A stretch of DNA of 64,000 nucleotides from Clostridia bacterium. GTDB lineage: Bacteria > Bacillota > Clostridia > Christensenellales > CAG-314. The stretch spans positions 124,001 to 188,000 of the forward strand of contig JAVVRZ010000002.1 in assembly GCA_036654455.1 (NCBI GenBank), read 5' to 3'. The notes below the pieces were generated by a model. It was not told the DNA's origin, made no database searches, and saw only the letters and a list, made by a program, of their open reading frames with translations. This document shows, one piece after another, positions 61,027-64,000 of this stretch (the first letter of the stretch is position 1; every line of letters starts with the position of its first letter). The position numbers were made by a program, and so were the translations under genes.

Positions 61027-61911
61027 TTAAATATTAGGAACAGACAAAGACTTTTTACAAACTAAATAACCGCTTCCGCCGACATAGACTGCATCGATTA
61101 TATCGTCTTGATAAGTTAAATTTACAATTATTTGCGAAACTTGTCCTAGACTATAACCTTGCTCAAACACGTACTGCGGTTGCTTAGAGAAGTACTTAAA
61201 TAGATAGCAAGCCAAAGCGCAACTAGCCGTGCCGGTTGCTGATTCTTCGTCAATACCATATAACGGCGCAAAATTACGGCACGTTGCAATGTTATCTTTA
61301 TTTTTGTTTAAGACAAAAGCGTGTATTCCAACAACATCTTTTTGTTGGCTTAAACTGATTATGTTTTTAAAATTTGGTTGTAAGTTAGTTAAATTTTGCA
61401 TTGAGTCAATAGGTAGAATAATGTCTTTTAACCCTGTTGAAACAATTTGAATGGGCAAAGACTTATCGATAAACTCGCTATTTATACAGTTTGTAAACAA
61501 GCTAGGACTAAGAATATCTAGAAATGTTGGACTATTTTGTTGCATAAATATTAAATTATTTTTAATGCTGATTTTTAAAATTCCCGATTTGGTTTCTATT
61601 GTATAATCGACCTTTTGCTTACTAGATATTAAATAATTATTACTTTCTTGAATATTTAATAGTTTAAGCAATACAAAGGTCGCAATCGTAGCGTGACCGC
61701 ATAAGCTAACTTCGCTAGTTGGAGTAAAGTATTGCAACCTGTAATCTGCAATGGCGGAATTAGAAACAAAGACTGTTTCGGCATAACCTAGTCGGCTGGC
61801 TATCCACCTTTTTTGTAAAGTCGTCAAATTTGTATAGTCAAACACAACTCCGGCGTTATTTCCGCCTTTACCGTGTTTGCTAAATGCGCTGACTACATAC
61901 GCTTCGACCAT
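61027..61911 (-). CDS. PhzF family isomerase-like protein
   Basis: Protein of 294 residues in the PhzF (diaminopimelate-epimerase-like) fold. Marks are GKGGNNAGVVFD, the Glu in GYAETVFVSN, VSLCGHATIATFVLL, and EESATGTASCALACYLF. The enzyme probably catalyses an isomerisation but the substrate of such bacterial members is unknown. The start was set at the ATG at 61911, after GGAGAG; the longer reading lacks support. Confidence 0.9.
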   Translation of the reverse strand: MVEAYVVSAFSKHGKGGNNAGVVFDYTNLTTLQKRWIASRLGYAETVFVSNSAIADYRLQYFTPTSEVSLCGHATIATFVLLKLLNIQESNNYLISSKQKVDYTIETKSGILKISIKNNLIFMQQNSPTFLDILSPSLFTNCINSEFIDKSLPIQIVSTGLKDIILPIDSMQNLTNLQPNFKNIISLSQQKDVVGIHAFVLNKNKDNIATCRNFAPLYGIDEESATGTASCALACYLFKYFSKQPQYVFEQGYSLGQVSQIIVNLTYQDDIIDAVYVGGSGYLVCKKSLSVPNI

Positions 61912-62205
61912 ATTCTCTCCTTTACGCCCTTCGCAATTTATATCGCATAATAGTTTTTGCATATAGACAAACTTAAATTTAACAGCATTATATTTACGCT
62001 ATTACTAATTACTTTTTGCACAAATCTAACTCGGTCGTTGCTATTTTTAACAATTATAAAAATTTTAGCAAACAAGTAGACAACTTTTAACCTTTGCAAT
62101 TAATCTAACCGAAAAATACTGTAAAATCATTTATTGCTTGTCTTTGCCTTTTATCACTGTAATTTAAATATTGTTTTGTATTTTAAATATTATTTTTCTA
62201 CTTGT

Positions 62206-62234
62206 ATTATAGCACATTAACACAATTCTTTCAA
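62206..62234 (-). promoter_or_regulatory. Promoter of the phzF gene
   Basis: On the minus strand TTGAAA and TATAAT are separated by 17 bases. The leader to the ATG at 61911 would be about 285 bases, very AT-rich, with no structure I recognise. It covers most of the long gap 61912-62344. Confidence 0.6.
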
Positions 62235-62344
62235 CTTAGAACTATTTTAATTTAACGTTAATAAGCGTATGGCAGTTTTATTAATAGTACTTTGAGCAAA
62301 CTTACAAACCTAGCTATTATAATTTGTCAATACGATTGACAAAA

Positions 62345-62713
62345 CAAATATATATTTTGTTAAGTTAATTGTAGCGACGGGATAGCATTTTGGCGAATGG
62401 CAAAATGCGTTACTGTTCGTAGACCTAGCTCGTAGCAATACAAAACCACCCAAAAGGCAATAGCCTATTTGGGTGGTTGCGGTGGCGGAGAGAGTGGGAT
62501 TTGTAAGGAGCGAAAGATATATGAAAAAGGTCTTGTTAAGACAAATTATAACAAACTTAATTTATTCGAGTTTGTTAGTTTAAGCGACGGGATAGCATTT
62601 TGGCGAATGGCAAAATGCGTTACTGTTCGTAGACCTAGCTCGTAGCAATACAAAACCACCCAAAAGGCGAACGCCTGCTTGGGTGGTTGCGGTGGCGGAG
62701 AGAGTGGGATTTG
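62345..62713 (-). repeat. tRNA-Ser-anchored repeats, copies B and C in tandem
   Basis: Read on the minus strand from tRNA-Ser(GGA): the last 21 bases of the tRNA (62693-62713), unit C (62583-62692) with terminator and second hairpin, a different spacer to 62504, CTTTCGCTCCTTAC, an exact copy of the tRNA 3' end (62483-62503), then unit B with the same hairpins and the conserved AT-rich tail (62345-62377). The period is 210 bases. Units B and C are identical over about 84 bases. The layout matches copy A after tRNA-Ser(GCT) near 6 kb. Confidence 0.85.
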
Positions 62714-62782
62714 AACCCACGGTTGCATTCCTACAACACACGATTTCCAATCGTGCTCATTCGGCCACTCTGACATCTCTCC
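62693..62782 (-). tRNA. tRNA-Ser (anticodon GGA)
   Basis: Class II cloverleaf of 90 bases. Acceptor GGAGAGA/TCTCTCC, anticodon loop TTGGAAA, long variable arm, T-loop GGTTCAAATCC, discriminator G and encoded CCA. It reads TCC/TCT codons. An exact copy of its 3' end lies at 62483-62503. Confidence 0.97.
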
Positions 62783-63015
62783 AAAGCCATAAATAGTATA
62801 TACTATTTGCCTATTATTTGCAACCGCTTACGCAATTTTTATGCCTAGAAAATATTTTGTCAAATGTATCGGGCATTTAAAAAGTAGCTGAGGTTAGTTA
62901 GCAAAATTTTACAAAAGCACGGTTGTAAAGCAAAAAAAATTGTTGCTATATTTTTTTAAAAAGTTAAACTTTGCCGATTAAAATTAAATTACTGTTATTA
63001 TTTATTTTATTAACC

Positions 63016-63043
63016 TTGACATATAGCGTAAATTTGCTATACT
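63016..63043 (+). promoter_or_regulatory. Promoter upstream of the tRNA-Arg leader
   Basis: TTGACA and TATACT are 16 bases apart. The predicted start near 63050 precedes a structured segment and the tRNA-Arg gene. The gap 62783-63015 has nothing else I can identify. Confidence 0.75.
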
Positions 63044-63057
63044 TAAATAGCTTAGAT

Positions 63058-63126
63058 ATGCGGTCAATCTTTTCTATTGCCGTAGGGTAATAATGTAAAA
63101 TTTTACCCGTGGCTCTACCCCCGCAT
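63058..63126 (+). ncRNA. Structured leader RNA before tRNA-Arg
   Basis: About 69 bases closed by ATGCGG (63058-63063) and CCGCAT (63121-63126), with inner stems CAAT/ATTG (63065-63079) and GGGTAA/TTACCC (63085-63090, 63103-63108). A competing pairing GGGTA (63085-63089) with TACCC (63116-63120) is possible. It matches none of the riboswitch classes I know. It may simply be part of the tRNA leader. Confidence 0.4.
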
Positions 63127-63133
63127 TAATTAT

Positions 63134-63208
63134 GTTTCTGTAGTAAAACGGATATTACAAGGCCCTCCTAAGGCCTAGTTTCGGGTTCGATTCCCGGCAG
63201 AAACGCCA
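63134..63208 (+). tRNA. tRNA-Arg (anticodon CCT)
   Basis: Acceptor GTTTCTG/CAGAAAC, anticodon loop CTCCTAA, T-loop GGTTCGATTCC, discriminator G and encoded CCA. It reads the AGG codon. Confidence 0.96.
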
Positions 63209-63218
63209 AAATATACTT

Positions 63219-63244
63219 AGCCACGAAAAGAGCGTGGCTTTTTT
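63219..63244 (+). terminator. Terminator after tRNA-Arg
   Basis: AGCCACG/CGTGGCT with a loop AAAAGAG, followed by TTTTTT. Confidence 0.9.
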
Positions 63245-63258
63245 AGTAAGGAGTAAAT

Positions 63259-63588
63259 ATGAACGGAAAAGAAATTTATAAAGCGCTTGACGACCAAGAG
63301 AAAAAGGCTGTGCGAACGGCGTATGCCCAAAACACAAAGCACAAAAAGGCTATGCGAATAGCAACTTTAATAAGTTCGCTATTTTTTTGCGGTTTTGCTA
63401 TATGGGAACTTGTTGATTTGTGCAAATTTATCTTTAACGGGCTAGAAGTGTTGTCTCTAAATCTTTACGCTAACATTGGGCTAGCTGTATTTGGCATTGT
63501 CTTCTTCGTACTTAATTTTATCAATCTCAATAATTTCTACAAATTTATAGAAAGCAAGGCAGAAGAAAGCAAAAAAGACCAAACTTAG
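63259..63588 (+). CDS. Small membrane protein of unknown function
   Basis: Protein of 109 residues with two transmembrane helices (about 35-58 and 69-94) and charged, Lys- and Glu-rich ends. The N-terminus MNGKEIYKALDDQEKKAV is predicted to be helical. I recognise no family. The start has GTAAGGAG seven bases upstream, right after the terminator of tRNA-Arg, so it may depend on read-through or a nearby promoter. Confidence 0.6.
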   Translation: MNGKEIYKALDDQEKKAVRTAYAQNTKHKKAMRIATLISSLFFCGFAIWELVDLCKFIFNGLEVLSLNLYANIGLAVFGIVFFVLNFINLNNFYKFIESKAEESKKDQT

Positions 63589-63620
63589 CATTGTATTTAA
63601 CTTAATTATTTTATTACGAC

Positions 63621-63650
63621 AAAACGCTTAGATAACTCTCTAAGCGTTTT
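63621..63650. terminator. Bidirectional terminator
   Basis: Twelve-base arms AAAACGCTTAGA/TCTAAGCGTTTT with a six-base loop, between the small membrane protein and the convergent amidohydrolase. Confidence 0.85.
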
Positions 63651-63775
63651 CTTTGTGACGTAAAAATGTAAAAAATTAAGATAAAAAAGAATAGTTAAGT
63701 CGACTAAAATAAAAAGATATATAAATTTGTGTTGTATGGACGGAATAATTAAGTTACCGTTTGTTTGTCACGGCG

Positions 63776-64000
63776 CTAGACTTGATAATGTTTTCCACAC
63801 GCAAAGACCGACACTATTTTGTCGCCCCTTACAAGAACTATGTCGGCGTCTGCGCCTACTTTTAAATTGCCCTTACTAGCTAGACTTAGTATGCGAGCAG
63901 GATTTGTCGTTGCCGGAAGCAGGGCTTGACTAAGGTCAATTCCTTGCGAAACTAGGGCAGAAATTGTCTCCCAAACGCTTGCTACCTTGCCTACGCCCGA
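63776..64000 (-). CDS. Amidohydrolase C-terminus, possibly beta-aspartyl dipeptidase (partial)
   Basis: The last 74 codons of a gene running off the window. The peptide contains ALLPATTNPARILSLASKGN and LKVGADADIVLVRGDKIVSV, the usual end of an amidohydrolase, where the barrel meets the small beta domain. Its size and wording most resemble isoaspartyl dipeptidase (IadA), but dihydroorotase- or deacetylase-type enzymes end similarly. The stop is TAG at 63776-63778. Confidence 0.6.
   Translation of the reverse strand, partial: SGVGKVASVWETISALVSQGIDLSQALLPATTNPARILSLASKGNLKVGADADIVLVRGDKIVSVFACGKHYQV

Noticed and set aside
62546-62776. Open frame on the minus strand across tRNA-Ser(GGA)
   Set aside because: It is the tRNA read as protein, followed by the repeat unit.

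Overview
The window reads as the chromosome of a low-GC, anaerobic Gram-positive bacterium, most likely an uncultured member of the Clostridia (Bacillota). The evidence is strong Shine-Dalgarno sites, TTGACA/TATAAT promoters with 16-17 bp spacers, SpmA/SpmB-type spore maturation genes, ferredoxin-dependent oxoacid metabolism, a Na+-pumping oxaloacetate decarboxylase, citrate lyase and a radical-SAM activator of the anaerobic ribonucleotide reductase type. No phage, insertion sequence, CRISPR array or rRNA operon is visible.

Layout. 0-6 kb: a Pr6Pr-like membrane protein, cyclophilin, two overlapping lipoprotein genes (nitroreductase-like, then a protein with two FMN-attachment motifs), a membrane-anchored metallophosphoesterase and a small membrane protein. 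6-8 kb: tRNA-Ser(GCT) followed by a repeat unit of about 210 bp that ends in a copy of the tRNA 3' end, then an AAA/DUF4143 ATPase with a partial repeat copy beyond it. 8-16 kb: membrane-fused flavin reductase with its TetR regulator, TypA, an ABC-2 exporter pair and a nucleoside-gate membrane protein. 16-21 kb: an operon ilvE, four-subunit 2-oxoacid:ferredoxin oxidoreductase (VorB type), CoA-transferase, preceded by an apparent leader-peptide attenuator. 22-32 kb: citDEFXCG, aconitase-type hydratase, isocitrate dehydrogenase and glutamate synthase small chain. 32-45 kb: NrdG-like activator, DegV, OlsB-like acyltransferase, thiolase plus acetoacetyl-CoA reductase, pdxR/pdxS, SGNH hydrolase, RadC, U32 peptidase, QueH and acyl-ACP thioesterase. 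45-50 kb: oxaloacetate decarboxylase operon with biotin ligase. 50-54 kb: spmAB, metG, tatD-type DNase and an MFS transporter. 55-56 kb: a cobalamin riboswitch driving a DUF4430-like lipoprotein and an ECF S component. 56-62 kb: rpsF-ssb-rpsR, a hydrolase, ung, an unknown membrane protein, asparaginase II and PhzF. 62-64 kb: tRNA-Ser(GGA) with two tandem copies of the same repeat, a structured leader, tRNA-Arg(CCT), a small membrane protein and the end of an amidohydrolase.

How the genes work together. Citrate can be cleaved by citrate lyase to acetate and oxaloacetate, and oxaloacetate decarboxylated by OadABG to pyruvate with Na+ export. Aconitase and isocitrate dehydrogenase instead take citrate to 2-oxoglutarate, which glutamate synthase and IlvE can use. 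IlvE, the oxidoreductase and the CoA-transferase form a route between branched-chain amino acids and branched-chain acids. The attenuator-like leader, rich in Leu, Ile and Val codons, suggests expression when these amino acids are scarce, which would favour reductive synthesis over fermentation.

Most noteworthy: (1) the tRNA-Ser-anchored repeats of about 210 bp in two places; (2) the predicted attenuator of the ilvE-vor-CoA-transferase operon; (3) the flavin lipoprotein pair; (4) the B12-riboswitch/DUF4430/ECF-S unit; (5) the flavin reductase gene with a strong internal start. All functions are inferred from sequence by eye; no database search was run.
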